Shown: positions 17,984-27,283, counted from the first letter of the stretch. The stretch is DNA of 64,000 bases from Rubrivirga litoralis (GCF_031846415.1 NZ_JAVRHT010000009.1:1-64000), one strand, 5' to 3'. The notes: generated by a model not told the origin, from the letters alone. Numbers and translations: made by a program.

Positions 17984-18568
17984 ATGAGCGCTCCCTCACC
18001 GACCCGCGTCCTCGGCTTCGCCGGCAGCCTCCGCACGGGCTCTTACAACCGCGCGCTCCTGCGGGCGGCGCAGGAGCTCGCACCGGAGGACATGACGATC
18101 GACGTCTTCGACCTCCGGGGCGTCCCGCTCTACAACGCAGACGTGGAGGCCGAGGGCGACCCGGAGCGCGTGGCGGCCCTTAAGGAGGCTATCCGCGCCG
18201 CTGACGGTGTGCTTATCGTCACGCCGGAGTACAACCACGGCGTGCCGGCGGTGACCAAGAACGCGGTCGACTGGGCCTCGCGGCCGCCGCGGTCGGCGCC
18301 GCTGGGGGGCAAGCCGGTTGGCATCATCGGGGCGTCGCCGGGCATGACGGGGTCGGCGCGCGGGCAGAGCCAGCTCCGGCAGGCGTTCGAGTTCACGAAC
18401 TCGTTCTGTATGCCGCAGCCGGAGGTCCTGGTCGCGCGCGCTCACGAGAAGTTCGACGCCGATGGGCGGCTAACCGACGAGACGACGCGGACGTACCTCG
18501 GCCGCTACCTCGTGGCGCTAGCGGCCTGGATCGACCGTTTGCGCGAGCCATCCGGCGCAAACGACTGA
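17984..18568 (+). CDS. NADPH-dependent FMN reductase (ChrR/azoreductase-like)
   Basis: A 194-aa flavodoxin-fold oxidoreductase. The FMN-phosphate loop GSLRTGSYNRALL and the signature PEYNHGVPAVTKNAVDW are intact, as in quinone, chromate or azo reductases of the NADPH_dep_FMN_red family. The ATG follows CCACCCCGCCC (17973-17983) with no gap and no Shine-Dalgarno. It ends the inferred quinone-stress gene set. Confidence 0.9.
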   Translation: MSAPSPTRVLGFAGSLRTGSYNRALLRAAQELAPEDMTIDVFDLRGVPLYNADVEAEGDPERVAALKEAIRAADGVLIVTPEYNHGVPAVTKNAVDWASRPPRSAPLGGKPVGIIGASPGMTGSARGQSQLRQAFEFTNSFCMPQPEVLVARAHEKFDADGRLTDETTRTYLGRYLVALAAWIDRLREPSGAND

Positions 18569-18716
18569 ACACACGCCCCGCCCTCGGGCGCCCGCCGAAG
18601 AGGGGCGCTAGCGGCCCCGGCGGAGCCGTTGTGTTCCCGTCACGTTACACAACCTCATCCCCGTTACTTCTCGCGGCAGAGCGCCTACCCGTCCTGCCGC
18701 CCGCTCTCTACTCCCC

Positions 18717-19094
18717 ATGCGTCTTTTCCTAACCGTCCTCCTCATCGCTGCCGTTCAGGGGTGCTCGTCTCCCAGCAACGAGACTACGGCTGAGCTCACA
18801 CCCGAGCCGACGGCGGAGCCCGCGGCCGCGGCCGCCCCGCAGACGATGTACACGTGCGAGAGCGGGAGCACGATCCAGGCCTCCTACCCGACGACCGAGA
18901 CGGCCGTCGTGGAGTACGAGGGCCAGACGCTCCCGATGACGATCGCGGTGTCGGGCAGCGGCTCCCGCTACGTGGGCGACGAGCTCGAGTGGTGGACGCA
19001 GGGCGCGGGCGTCGGCTCGGAGGGCACGCTTTTCCGCCACAACAGCGACGGCACGAGCGGCGAGATGGTCGAGTCCTGCGAGGCGTCGGCCTAG
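18717..19094 (+). CDS. MliC-type (C-type lysozyme inhibitor) lipoprotein
   Basis: A 125-aa lipoprotein. The lipobox AVQGC predicts acylation at Cys16. An Ala/Pro/Glu/Thr-rich linker (about 18-42) is followed by a compact domain, YTCESGSTIQASYP ... TAVVEYEGQTLPM ... SRYVGDELEWWTQG ... GTLFRHN, which matches the MliC/PliC fold, with cysteines at both ends. The family binds host C-type lysozyme in the periplasm or outer membrane. In a free-living bacterium the target could be another lysozyme-like muramidase. The region 18569-18716 upstream holds no gene. Confidence 0.75.
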   Translation: MRLFLTVLLIAAVQGCSSPSNETTAELTPEPTAEPAAAAAPQTMYTCESGSTIQASYPTTETAVVEYEGQTLPMTIAVSGSGSRYVGDELEWWTQGAGVGSEGTLFRHNSDGTSGEMVESCEASA

Positions 19095-19205
19095 CCCGGC
19101 GCGCCAGGCGCGGGTCCGTCTCGGGCGCTCGGTTCCGTGCGTCGGGGAGGGTCCGCGAAGCCTCCTCGATACGGACCCCAAACAGACACGGGTGGCCGGG
19201 ATCAT

Positions 19206-20000
19206 ATGGGAGCCCTGCTCACGCTCTTGCTGTTCGTCACGCTCTCGGTGCTCATCAACCAGATCGCCGCCAAGGCGCTCATGCTGACGGGCCTGTCCGA
19301 GGACGTGGCGCGCTTCCAGGCCCGCTCGGTCTCGACCGGCACGGGCTTTACCACCTCGGAGGCAGAAAACATCACCAAGCATCCGGCCCGGCGGCGGATC
19401 GTGATGACCCTGATGCTCCTGCACAGCGCGGGACTGGTGACGATCCTCGGCACGGGCATCGCCTCCTTTGCTGAACCGTCGGGCACGACCGTCGTGCTCC
19501 GGCGGGTAGTGCTCCTCGTGGCCGGCGTGGTGGGCCTGTTCGCACTGTTCAAGAACCGACGGTTTAGCCGCGCGCTCGACCACGCGATCGAGCACGTCCT
19601 GCGGCGCTACACCACCCTCACCGTGCGCGACTACGAGGCGCTGCTCCGCCTGCGCGAAGGGTTTCGCGTGGTCCAGTTCGAGATCGAGGAGGGCACGTGG
19701 CTGGCGAACAAAACGCTCCGGGAGCTGAACCTGCCGGAGGAGGGCGTCACGGTGCTCTCCATCCTGCGCCCCGACGAGACGGCCGCCGCCGTGCCCCGCG
19801 GCTCGTACCGCCTCCACGTCGGCGACAAAGTCGTCCTGTACGGGAAAGAGGATCGGGTGGCGGAGTTGAGGAGCCGGCCGCGCGGCCGGCCCGGCGAGGG
19901 GGCACGGGTCGAGGCGCAGCAAGAACACGCAGAGACGGAGCGACAGCAGGACGTCCAGCAGCGGGCGTACGAGAACGAGAAAGCCTGGACGACGCGCTGA
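19206..20000 (+). CDS. Membrane protein with C-terminal RCK_C (TrkA-C) domain
   Basis: A 264-aa protein from ATG 19206; earlier in-frame starts precede the first membrane segment. Three hydrophobic segments (about 2-22, 63-85, 95-115) are followed by a cytoplasmic part. The region about 130-225 (VVQFEIEEGTWLANKTLREL ... VTVLSILRPD ... YRLHVGDKVVLYGKEDRV) is a TrkA-C/RCK_C ligand-binding domain. The tail is Gln/Glu-rich. It has no pore loop or Rossmann RCK_N domain, so it is not itself a potassium channel. A regulatory or ion-sensing role is a guess from the domain. Confidence 0.75.
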   Translation: MGALLTLLLFVTLSVLINQIAAKALMLTGLSEDVARFQARSVSTGTGFTTSEAENITKHPARRRIVMTLMLLHSAGLVTILGTGIASFAEPSGTTVVLRRVVLLVAGVVGLFALFKNRRFSRALDHAIEHVLRRYTTLTVRDYEALLRLREGFRVVQFEIEEGTWLANKTLRELNLPEEGVTVLSILRPDETAAAVPRGSYRLHVGDKVVLYGKEDRVAELRSRPRGRPGEGARVEAQQEHAETERQQDVQQRAYENEKAWTTR

Positions 20001-20054
20001 CCGAACGCCTAGCTCCCCCTTGTCCTACGCACCCGTTCTCCGTCACCCCCTCAC

Positions 20055-20174
20055 TTGTCGGGTCTCCACCACATTACCGCCACCACTGACCGCGCACCTT
20101 CCCGAACGCGGCGGAACGCCTACAGCGTGACCGAGCTTCGACATCTACCGTCCCACACGCGCAGCGACACCTGA
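20055..20174 (+). pseudogene. Remnant of an MhqO-like dioxygenase N-terminus
   Basis: From a TTG at 20055 the frame reads SGLHHITATTDRAPS before diverging into unrelated sequence and a stop at 20172. SGLHHITATT is the hallmark first strand of MhqO-type ring-cleaving dioxygenases (compare GLHHVTAITG in the intact gene at 15145). Only about 10-12 residues survive. I read it as the 5' stub of a deleted paralogue in an otherwise empty 185-bp gap. Confidence 0.4.
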
Positions 20175-20185
20175 ATCCCCGACCC

Positions 20186-20638
20186 ATGAGCGACGACCCG
20201 ACGAGCCCGCGCGTGCCCTACTGGCACCTTTACACCGACGACGACGGCGTGAGCCGGCAGCGGCTCTGCCACATGACGGCGTTCGAGTTGGAGTCGATCT
20301 CGCCGCCGGCCGACCCGCAGTGGCTCGGGGAGAAGCACCACGACGGCATGACGGTCCTGTTCACGGTCCAGCCGGCCGGCTGGACCGGCACGTGGCACGA
20401 GAACCCGGCGCCCCAGTGGATCGTCCCGCTCTCCGGCGCCTGGTGGGTGGAGTCGATGGACGGCGAGCGGCGCACGTTCGGGCCGGGCGAGATCTCGTTC
20501 GGCGAGGACCAGGGGACGGTCGAGCGGGGCGGCAAGAGCGGTCACCGCTCCGGCACGGCGGGCGACGAGCCGGCCGTCCTGATGATCGTTCAGTTCGACT
20601 CGGAGCGCGACGCCACGACGCCCTGCCGGTTCGACTGA
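20186..20638 (+). CDS. Cupin-domain protein
   Basis: A 150-aa protein with one cupin barrel. The core includes WHENPAPQWIVPLSGAWWVE and GPGEISFGEDQGTVERGGKSGHRS, giving potential metal ligands His and Glu and a late His. No signal peptide. The stop is one base before the ATG of the SMP-30 lactonase, so the two are cotranscribed. A role in sugar or organic-acid metabolism is plausible; substrate unknown. Confidence 0.78.
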   Translation: MSDDPTSPRVPYWHLYTDDDGVSRQRLCHMTAFELESISPPADPQWLGEKHHDGMTVLFTVQPAGWTGTWHENPAPQWIVPLSGAWWVESMDGERRTFGPGEISFGEDQGTVERGGKSGHRSGTAGDEPAVLMIVQFDSERDATTPCRFD

Positions 20639-20639
20639 C

Positions 20640-21527
20640 ATGGTCCTGCACACTCCAACTGTCGTCGCCGAGAACTTCTGCTGGGTGGAGGGGCCGCTCT
20701 GGGTGGACCGCCTAGACGGCCTCCTCGTGAGCGACGTCAAGGCAAACACCATCTTCCTGCTCCGCCCGCCCGTCAGCGAGGGCGGGGCGTGGACGCGCGA
20801 AGTGTTCCTCCGTCCGTCCGGCACCTCCAACCCCCACCCGCCTGGCGAGGAGCACGGGGCGAACGGCCTGTCCCTCGACGCCGACGGCCGCCTCCTGCTG
20901 TGCTCGCACGGCGAGCGCGGCGTGTTCGTGCTCGACGAGGAGCGGTGGACCCGGCGGCCTTTGGTAACGCGCGTGCGCGGGCGGCGTCTGAACTCGCCCA
21001 ACGACGTCACGGTGTGCCCGGCCTCGGGGGCCGCCTACCTTACCGACCCGCCGTTCGGGCTCGACGACACGTTCGACGACCCGCGCCGCGAGACCGACGT
21101 GTGCGGGATCTACCGCGTCGACGCCGCGACCGGCGCCGTGACTCTGGCCTCGGACGCGCTCCACGCGCCAAACGGGATCGCCTTCTCGCCTGACGGTCGG
21201 ACCGCCTACGCGACCAACTCGAAACCGCCGCACGGCCGCTACGTCGCGTTCGACGTGAGCGCCGACGGCACGTTCGGTCCGCCGCGCACGCTCCTGGACA
21301 CACCAGACGCAACGTACGAGACGGGGATGCCGGACGGGCTGGCGGTGGCCAGCGACGGAACGGTCGTCGGCGGCGGGCCGGGCGGGGTGTACGTGTTCTC
21401 GTCCGAGGGGGAGTTTCAGGAGCGCGTCGACGTGGAGCCCCTCGCGTCGAACGTGGCGTTCGGGAGAGGCGGACGGTCGCTGTTCGTGACGGCGGGCGAG
21501 CGAGTGGTCCGGTTCGAGGTGGACTGA
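20640..21527 (+). CDS. SMP-30/gluconolactonase/LRE-family protein
   Basis: A 295-aa six-bladed beta-propeller hydrolase. Metal-site segments are recognisable: WVEGPLWV (Glu), HGANGLSLDADGRLLLC, RLNSPNDVTVCPASG (Asn) and GMPDGLAVASDGTVV (Asp). APNGIAFSPDGRTAY supplies another conserved Asn-Gly. No signal peptide, so cytoplasmic. It sits one base after the cupin gene. The family hydrolyses sugar lactones; the actual lactone cannot be told from sequence. It is convergent with the GAF-PAS kinase. Confidence 0.88.
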   Translation: MVLHTPTVVAENFCWVEGPLWVDRLDGLLVSDVKANTIFLLRPPVSEGGAWTREVFLRPSGTSNPHPPGEEHGANGLSLDADGRLLLCSHGERGVFVLDEERWTRRPLVTRVRGRRLNSPNDVTVCPASGAAYLTDPPFGLDDTFDDPRRETDVCGIYRVDAATGAVTLASDALHAPNGIAFSPDGRTAYATNSKPPHGRYVAFDVSADGTFGPPRTLLDTPDATYETGMPDGLAVASDGTVVGGGPGGVYVFSSEGEFQERVDVEPLASNVAFGRGGRSLFVTAGERVVRFEVD

Positions 21528-21567
21528 TACGGGGTCGCTGAGTTCGCATAGCACTCGCCACCCCGCC

Positions 21568-21597
21568 CCTCTCCCACGTGTACAGGCCGGGGAGAGG
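21568..21597. terminator. CCTCTCCC/GGGAGAGG hairpin between convergent genes
   Basis: CCTCTCCC (21568-21575) pairs with GGGAGAGG (21590-21597) across a 14-nt loop, in the gap between the lactonase and the kinase. The stem sequence resembles the hairpin at 1916-1947, also in a convergent gap. Both gaps continue with a GGCGGGG copy and then GCGCAC...GAAC...TCAGAGCGC, suggesting related copies of one dispersed element. Confidence 0.45.
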
Positions 21598-21725
21598 AAA
21601 CCTCGTAGCGGGCGCCGGGGCGGGGCGGGCGCACTGCGAACCTTCAGAGCGCGCATGAGACCGAGAGCGACTGGCCTACCGCGGTCATCGGAACAGAGTT
21701 ATACAGTACCCGCCCGCGACGGCGC

Positions 21726-23378
21726 TCAAGAGGACGAGGGTCCCCCCACCCCGCCCACGACCCACGCCGGCACCGGGGCGGCCGGGAGGCGGACTGTGAA
21801 CGCGCTGCCCACGCCGGGCTCGCTCTCGACCGAGATCGTCCCGCCCATGAGGTCCACGAGCCGCTTGGTGATCGCGAGGCCCAGCCCGTTCCCCTCGTGG
21901 GTCCGCGTGTAGCCGGTCGAGGCCTGGGCGAACTCGTCGAACAGGCGGGGCGCGAACGCCGGGTCGATCCCGATCCCGCTGTCCTCCACGCGGAGCCACG
22001 CGCGCCCGTCGTCGACGCCGACCTCGACCACCACCCCGCCCTCGTCGGTAAACTTGAGCGCGTTGCCGACCAGGTTGTTCAGGACCCGGTGGAGCGCGGC
22101 CGAGTCCGCAAGCGCCCGGACCGGGGGGCCGACCACGTCGAGGGCCACGCCGCGCTGCTCGGCGACCGGGGCCAGGAGCCGGGCCACCTCCGCGGCCTCG
22201 CCCCGGAGGTCGACGGGCGCCGCCTCGAACGTGAACGAGCCGCCCTCGAGCTGAGCCAGGTCGAGGACCGAGTTTAGCGTGCCCTGGAGCCGCTGCGCGC
22301 TCCGCACGATGATGTCGACGGCCTCGCGCTGCTCCGTGCCCACCTCCTCGGCGAGCACCTCGGCAAACCCGAGGATGCCCGTCAGCGGCGTTCGGAGCTC
22401 GTGGCTCATGTTGCCCAAGAACGCCTCCTTGATCCGGAGCATCTCCTCGGTCCGCTCGCGGGCCACGCGCTCGGCCTCGAACCGGATCGAATCGGTCACG
22501 TCCGTGATCGTCCCGGCCGCCCCCCGGACCGCCCCGCCCTCGCTGCGGAGGAGCTGGACGTGGACCTCGACGTGGCGGACGCCGCCGCCGGCCCGGAGCA
22601 GCCGGCACTCGTGGCGGACGTACGGGACGGCGCCGGAGAGGAGCGACCGGAAGTTCCGCGCCACCTCGGCGTGGTCGTCGGGGTGGATCACGTCGAGGCA
22701 CGGGCGGCCCAGGCTCTCGGCGACCGCGTGGCCCGTGACGGTCTCCCAGGCCGGGTTCAGGAACGACCACCGGCCCTCGGCGTCGGCCTGCACGACCACG
22801 TCGCGGACGCTCTCGACGACGCCTCGGTAGCGGGCCTCGGACTCCGTCCGGCCGTCGAGCGCGAGCGTGAGGGCCACCTCGCTCTCGACGATGTCGGCCA
22901 GGTCGCGGAGCGTGGCCCGGTCGTCGGCCGTCCACGCCCGGGGGTCGCGGTCGATGGCGCAGAGCGAGCCCAGCGCGTAGCCGTCCGGGTCGCGGATCGG
23001 GACGCCGAGGTAGGCGCCGACGCCGATCTCCGTCACGGCGGGGTGGTCGCAGGTCTCGCCCGCGCGGGCGTCGTCGAGCTGGTACAGCCGGCCCGTCCGG
23101 GCCACCCGCTGGCAGAGCGAGTGCGAGAGCGGGGTCCCCGCGGTCCACGGGTCGGACAGCCCCTGCTGGCTCTTGAACACCTGGCGCTCGTCGTCGACGA
23201 GCGAGACGAGCGCGATGGGCACGCCGACGACGCGGCACACGAGCCGGGTCAGCCGGTCAAAGCGATCCTCGGGCGGGGTGTCGAGCAGGCCCGTCGCCAG
23301 GAGGGCCCGGAGCCGGCGGTCTTCCAGGAAAGCGGGGGCGGGGTGAAGCGACACGGCCGGTCGGTCTTGAGGGAGCAC
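21726..23378 (-). CDS. GAF-PAS sensor histidine kinase
   Basis: A 550-aa soluble hybrid-less kinase. A GAF domain (about 30-170, LVSLVDDERQVFKSQQGL ... LGSLCAIDRDPR) is followed by a PAS domain (about 180-300). HisKA has SHELRTPL with His326, and HATPase has NLVGNALKFTDEGG, VEDSGIGIDP and HEGNGLGLAITK. The start is GTG 23378 (GTG 23354 also possible). No receiver domain and no adjacent response regulator, so it is an orphan. The GAF subtype suggests redox, light or small-molecule sensing in the cytoplasm. Confidence 0.93.
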   Translation of the reverse strand: MLPQDRPAVSLHPAPAFLEDRRLRALLATGLLDTPPEDRFDRLTRLVCRVVGVPIALVSLVDDERQVFKSQQGLSDPWTAGTPLSHSLCQRVARTGRLYQLDDARAGETCDHPAVTEIGVGAYLGVPIRDPDGYALGSLCAIDRDPRAWTADDRATLRDLADIVESEVALTLALDGRTESEARYRGVVESVRDVVVQADAEGRWSFLNPAWETVTGHAVAESLGRPCLDVIHPDDHAEVARNFRSLLSGAVPYVRHECRLLRAGGGVRHVEVHVQLLRSEGGAVRGAAGTITDVTDSIRFEAERVARERTEEMLRIKEAFLGNMSHELRTPLTGILGFAEVLAEEVGTEQREAVDIIVRSAQRLQGTLNSVLDLAQLEGGSFTFEAAPVDLRGEAAEVARLLAPVAEQRGVALDVVGPPVRALADSAALHRVLNNLVGNALKFTDEGGVVVEVGVDDGRAWLRVEDSGIGIDPAFAPRLFDEFAQASTGYTRTHEGNGLGLAITKRLVDLMGGTISVESEPGVGSAFTVRLPAAPVPAWVVGGVGGPSSS

Positions 23379-23425
23379 CCGTCCTAACGGGCAATCCGCC
23401 CCCTACGATCCGCCCGGCCGTCCCG

Positions 23426-24235
23426 TCAGGACTCTCCCCCCCGCCCCGCCCGCGTGGGCCGGGATGGCACGGTGGCGTGCGCGGGCGGGGCGGCCGGGTC
23501 GGCGCTCGCGCCGAGCGCGTCGCGGGCCGGCGCGAGCACGGCGAGCAGGTCGGACGTCGTGGCGAGCACGAGGTCGGCGCCCTCGCGGACCAGCTCGTCC
23601 TCGGTCCCGAACCCGCACAGCACGCCGACGGCCTGCGCGCCCACCGCCCGCGCCGTCTCCATATCGACCGTCGTGTCGCCGATCACGAGGCACGCCTCGG
23701 GCGCCACGTTCATGGCCTCGGCGGCATAGACGAGCGGGTCAGGGTAGGGCTTCATGCGCGGCGTCGTCTGCGCGCCGACGACGGCCGCGAACAGGTCGGC
23801 CACGCCGTGGTGCGCCAGGAACGCCCGGATGCGGACCTCCCCGCCCGTCGAGAAGGCGCTCATGGGGTAGCGCGGGGCGAGGGCGCGGAGCATCTCGGCC
23901 ACGTCCGGGACGAGGTCGTGGGGCACCTCGTCGGCGGCCTCGGCGGGGTGGCGCTCGGCCCGGTTCCGCTGGGCGATGGCCCGCGTGAGGAGGCCCTTGA
24001 GCGCCGCCAGCTCGTCGTCCAGGCCGTAGCGGTCGATGGCCCCGTACGCCGCGTTGACCGGGCTCTCGGCGCCCATCACGATGCGCCGCGCGAGCTCGGC
24101 CGCCCGGCGCCCGCTCAGGAACGGGAGCGCGTCGAGAACGCCGGCGATCTGCGCCACGAGGTGGTCGTCGGTGTCCGAGAGCGTCCCGTCGACGTCGAAG
24201 ACGAGGGCCTGGACGCGGGCGAGGTCGAGGGGCAT
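23426..24235 (-). CDS. HAD-superfamily phosphatase
   Basis: A 269-aa hydrolase from ATG 24235. Motif I is DVDGTLSDTD (nucleophile Asp), motif II is the Ser/Thr of FSTGGEVR, motif III the Lys in PRMKPYPDPLVY, and motif IV GDTTVDMETARAVG. The helical cap between motifs I and II is of the C1 phosphoglycolate-phosphatase/beta-phosphoglucomutase type. The C-terminal 25 residues are an Ala/Pro/Arg tail derived from GC-motif DNA. Substrate unknown. Confidence 0.87.
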   Translation of the reverse strand: MPLDLARVQALVFDVDGTLSDTDDHLVAQIAGVLDALPFLSGRRAAELARRIVMGAESPVNAAYGAIDRYGLDDELAALKGLLTRAIAQRNRAERHPAEAADEVPHDLVPDVAEMLRALAPRYPMSAFSTGGEVRIRAFLAHHGVADLFAAVVGAQTTPRMKPYPDPLVYAAEAMNVAPEACLVIGDTTVDMETARAVGAQAVGVLCGFGTEDELVREGADLVLATTSDLLAVLAPARDALGASADPAAPPAHATVPSRPTRAGRGGES

Positions 24236-24365
24236 GGTGCGCGGTGAGCGGCGCGGAAGATGGCTCCCCCGCCCCGCCCGGCGCAACCGACAGAGAGCGG
24301 ACCGCCCCGCCCACGACAGCGCGGGCGGGGCGGAGCGCGAGCAGGGCGCGGGCGGGGCGGTGGCC

Positions 24366-25163
24366 CTACAGCTGCGCGGCGCGGCGGCGGACGGCGGAAA
24401 ACCGGCCGTCGGTCAGGCGCAGGTCGCGGCCGTCATACGGCCGGGCCAGCTGGCGGACCGTCTGCATCCGCTCGGACGAGAGCGGGTGGGACCGGAGCAG
24501 CGCGATGCCGCCGCCCCGCTCCTCGGCCGCGAGCCGCTCCAGCAGCTGGGCCAGCCCCTCCGGGTCGTACCCGGCCTCGGCCATGACGCGGACGCCGACG
24601 GCGTCGGCCTCGCGCTCGTCGGCGCGCGAGAACGAGGCGAACGCGCCCTGCGCCGCGATCTGGGTCGCGATCTGCGTGACGGCGCCGGGGTTGCGGCCGA
24701 GGACCATGCCGGCGATGGCGTTCGTCTCGTTGCTCTTCGAGAGCCGCTGGGTCCCGTGCCGCTCGACGCCGTGGGCCACCTCGTGCGCGATCGCGCCGGC
24801 CAGCTCGCCCGCGCTCCCCACGTTCTCGATCAGGCCCGTGTTCACGTACACCAGCCCGCCCGGCACGTTGAACGCGTTGACGGCGTCGTCGCGGACGACG
24901 TAGAACCGCCACGGCAGGTTGTCGACGCCGGCCGCGCGGACCATCCGCTGGCCCATCTCGCGGACGTAGCCGGTCACGAGCGGGTCGTTGGCGAGCCGGA
25001 GCTCCTGCCCCAGCTGGGTTTCGAGTTGCTGGCCGAGCTGCCACTCCTCCTCGACCGAGTAGTAGTTGGTGCCGGCGAGCGTGGCGCAGCCGGACAAGGC
25101 TGTGAGGGCGACGAGCGCGGCGAGGACGGGCGCGCGGAACGCGCGGGCGGGGTGGCGGGACAT
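24366..25163 (-). CDS. M48-family metalloprotease lipoprotein
   Basis: Envelope quality-control protease of the BepA/LoiP type, 265 aa from ATG 25163. Lipobox LSGC predicts a lipidated Cys26. The zinc site is HEVAH at 127-131 with a downstream acidic ligand in EREAD (about 183-187). NAFNVPGGLVYVNTGLI upstream is the conserved substrate-side strand. There is no TPR tail, so it is a minimal M48C protease. The Ser/Asn-rich region between the zinc motifs (KSNETNAIAGMVLG) resembles the M48C active-site plug. Confidence 0.9.
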   Translation of the reverse strand: MSRHPARAFRAPVLAALVALTALSGCATLAGTNYYSVEEEWQLGQQLETQLGQELRLANDPLVTGYVREMGQRMVRAAGVDNLPWRFYVVRDDAVNAFNVPGGLVYVNTGLIENVGSAGELAGAIAHEVAHGVERHGTQRLSKSNETNAIAGMVLGRNPGAVTQIATQIAAQGAFASFSRADEREADAVGVRVMAEAGYDPEGLAQLLERLAAEERGGGIALLRSHPLSSERMQTVRQLARPYDGRDLRLTDGRFSAVRRRAAQL

Positions 25164-25318
25164 GGCAACGGGGGGAAGGGGACGACCAACGATACCCACC
25201 GCCCCGCTCACACTCCGTGCCGACCGCCCCGCCCCGCCCCATTGCGAGGAGAGGCGGGCGCGGGCGGGGCGGCGCGTCCACGGGAGAAGACGCAGGGCTC
25301 CCGAAGCACGCTTGAGAA

Positions 25319-25396
25319 GGGTACAGGGTGCGAGGTACAGGTACGTGGCCCGACCCGTCTGCTTCGAGCCTGCCCCGTACCGAGTACCCCGTACCC
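25319..25396. repeat. Post-stop word-repeat hairpin downstream of amidase
   Basis: In the direction of amidase transcription, the 38 bases after the stop read GGGTACGGGGTACTCGGTAC..., an imperfect tandem of the word GGTACGGG. Its inverted partner GGGTACAGGGTGCGAGGTAC lies 32 nt further on, making an arm of about 20 bp with mismatches. It could act as a terminator. The design matches 29119-29248 and 62535-62599. Confidence 0.5.
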
Positions 25397-25410
25397 ACCC
25401 GGAGGGTGCT

Positions 25411-27162
25411 CTAGCTCACCGGCGGCCGGCGCGTGTGGAAGTCGGTCGCCTCCTGGACCGCGTGGGCCAGGCGCAGCGGGAGGTGGTCCTGCCAGAGCGG
25501 CCCGAGGAACGTGACCGAGTGCGGCGAGCGGCGGTCCGCGGAGCCCTCGACCGGGAAAAAGCCGTTGGGGACGACCGCGGCGGGGTGGCCCGTCAGGTTC
25601 GTGATCGCGAGGCCGGCGTTCCCGAAGCTGGGCGTGACGAGCACGTCGAGGCCGTCGAACAGCGCGGCCATCTCGCGCATGAGGACGGTCCGCAGCCGGT
25701 TCGCGTTGAGGTAGTCGACGGCCGGGACGAGGTGGCCGTGGCGGAACACGTTGGGCCACGCGTCGCGCGTCTGGCGCACCAGGCGGTCGACGCCGCCCGA
25801 GCGCGTGAGGCCGTCGAAGGCGGCGGCGGCCTCGGCCTCCAGGATCAGGAGCAGCGCGTCGACCGGCACGCCCGACGGGAGCGCGACGGGCCGGGTCTCC
25901 ACGCCGAGCCGCTCCAGCACGGCCAGCGTCGCGCGGTCGGCCGCCCCGCCCGCGCCGTCGGCCTCGAAGGCGCCGGCGAGGACGCCCACGCGGAGGTCGC
26001 CGAGCGGGGAGGCGGGATCGAACGGGAACGCGGGGTCAGGAGCGAGGGCGGGGCGGGCCGCCTCGGGGTCGGCCCCGCGGAGGGCGTCGAACACGAGGGC
26101 GCAGTCGACGGCCGACCGCGCCATCGGCCCGAGCTTGTCCATGCTCCACGAGAGCGCCATCGCGCCGCGCGTGGGCACGCGCCCGAACGTCGGCCGGAGG
26201 CCGGTCACGCCGTTCCGCGTCGACGGCGAGACGATCGAGCCCAGCGTCTCGGACCCGATGGCGAACGGGACGAGCCCGGCGGCGACGGCCGCGCCCGGCC
26301 CGGCGCTCGACCCGCTCGCGCCCTCGTCCGGGTTCCAGGGGTTCTTGGTCGTCCCCCCGAACCACACGTCGCCCCAGGCCAACGCGCCCAGCGTGAGCTT
26401 GGCGACGAGCACGGCGCCGGCGGCCTCCAGCTTGCTCACGGCGGCGGCGTCCTCGTCGATCACTTGGTCGCGGTACGGCTCGGCGCCCCACGTCGTGGGG
26501 TAGCCGCGGGCGGCCAGCAGGTCCTTGGCGCCGTACGGGATGCCGTGGAGCGGACCGAGGTCGATGCCCGCCGCGAGCTCGGCGTCGCGCGCGCGGGCCG
26601 TCTCGAGCGCCCGCTCGCGCGTGAGCGTCACGACGGCCTGGAGCCGGCTGTCGAACCGCGCGAGCCGGTCCAGGAACAGCTCAGCGAGGCCGACAGCCGT
26701 GACCGCCCCGCCCCGGAGGAGCGCGCCCAGCTCGGGGATCGACGCGAACGCGAGGTCCTGGTCCGACGGCCGGCGCCGAACAGCGGCCGGCATGGAGACC
26801 GACGCGCCGGCGCCCGGGGCGGGGCGGGCCTCCCCGCTCAGACCGAGGTCGAGCGCGAGCGCCGGCGGCACGCTGTTAGGCGGCTCGGCGGCGCGGATCG
26901 CCGCGAGCTGCTCCAGCCGGTCGTTCACGTCGTCGAGCATGAGCTCGCGCTGGTCCGGCGTGAACGAGAGCCCGAAGACGGCCTCGGCCGCCGCGATCTC
27001 GCCGACCGTCACCGGCCGGCTCTGGGCCTCCGGCATGGGCACGGCGCCCGGCGGGGCGCCGGGGGCGGGGCGGTGGTCCGCGAGCGGAGCGGGCAGCGCG
27101 GCGACGGGCAGCGCGGCGCCGGCGGCGAGCGTGGAGGCGAGAAAACGGCGGCGGCTGTGCAC
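25411..27162 (-). CDS. Amidase-signature-family enzyme, Tat-exported
   Basis: A 583-aa amidase from GTG 27162. That start places the twin-arginine motif SRRRFLAS at the N-terminus, followed by a hydrophobic Ala-rich segment, so export by Tat is predicted. The Ser-cisSer-Lys triad is visible as Lys in GIPYGAKDLLA, Ser in GASGSSAGPG, and nucleophile Ser in GSETLGSIVSPS. GVTGLRPTFGRV and GAMALSWSMDK place it with secreted or fungal-like amidases rather than GatA, and no gatB/gatC is nearby. The first 160 residues after the signal are a Pro/Ala-rich extension. The open frame extends 51 codons upstream but looks non-coding. Confidence 0.9.
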   Translation of the reverse strand: MHSRRRFLASTLAAGAALPVAALPAPLADHRPAPGAPPGAVPMPEAQSRPVTVGEIAAAEAVFGLSFTPDQRELMLDDVNDRLEQLAAIRAAEPPNSVPPALALDLGLSGEARPAPGAGASVSMPAAVRRRPSDQDLAFASIPELGALLRGGAVTAVGLAELFLDRLARFDSRLQAVVTLTRERALETARARDAELAAGIDLGPLHGIPYGAKDLLAARGYPTTWGAEPYRDQVIDEDAAAVSKLEAAGAVLVAKLTLGALAWGDVWFGGTTKNPWNPDEGASGSSAGPGAAVAAGLVPFAIGSETLGSIVSPSTRNGVTGLRPTFGRVPTRGAMALSWSMDKLGPMARSAVDCALVFDALRGADPEAARPALAPDPAFPFDPASPLGDLRVGVLAGAFEADGAGGAADRATLAVLERLGVETRPVALPSGVPVDALLLILEAEAAAAFDGLTRSGGVDRLVRQTRDAWPNVFRHGHLVPAVDYLNANRLRTVLMREMAALFDGLDVLVTPSFGNAGLAITNLTGHPAAVVPNGFFPVEGSADRRSPHSVTFLGPLWQDHLPLRLAHAVQEATDFHTRRPPVS

Positions 27163-27283
27163 GGCTGGACTGCGGAGTGGAGAATGCGCAAAGGTGCCCA
27201 CCCCGCCCGCCGAGCGCAAGGGCGAATCGCGGGCAACGAGGCCCAAGCCGACCACCCCGCCCTGCCCCACGGATCCCCACCGC

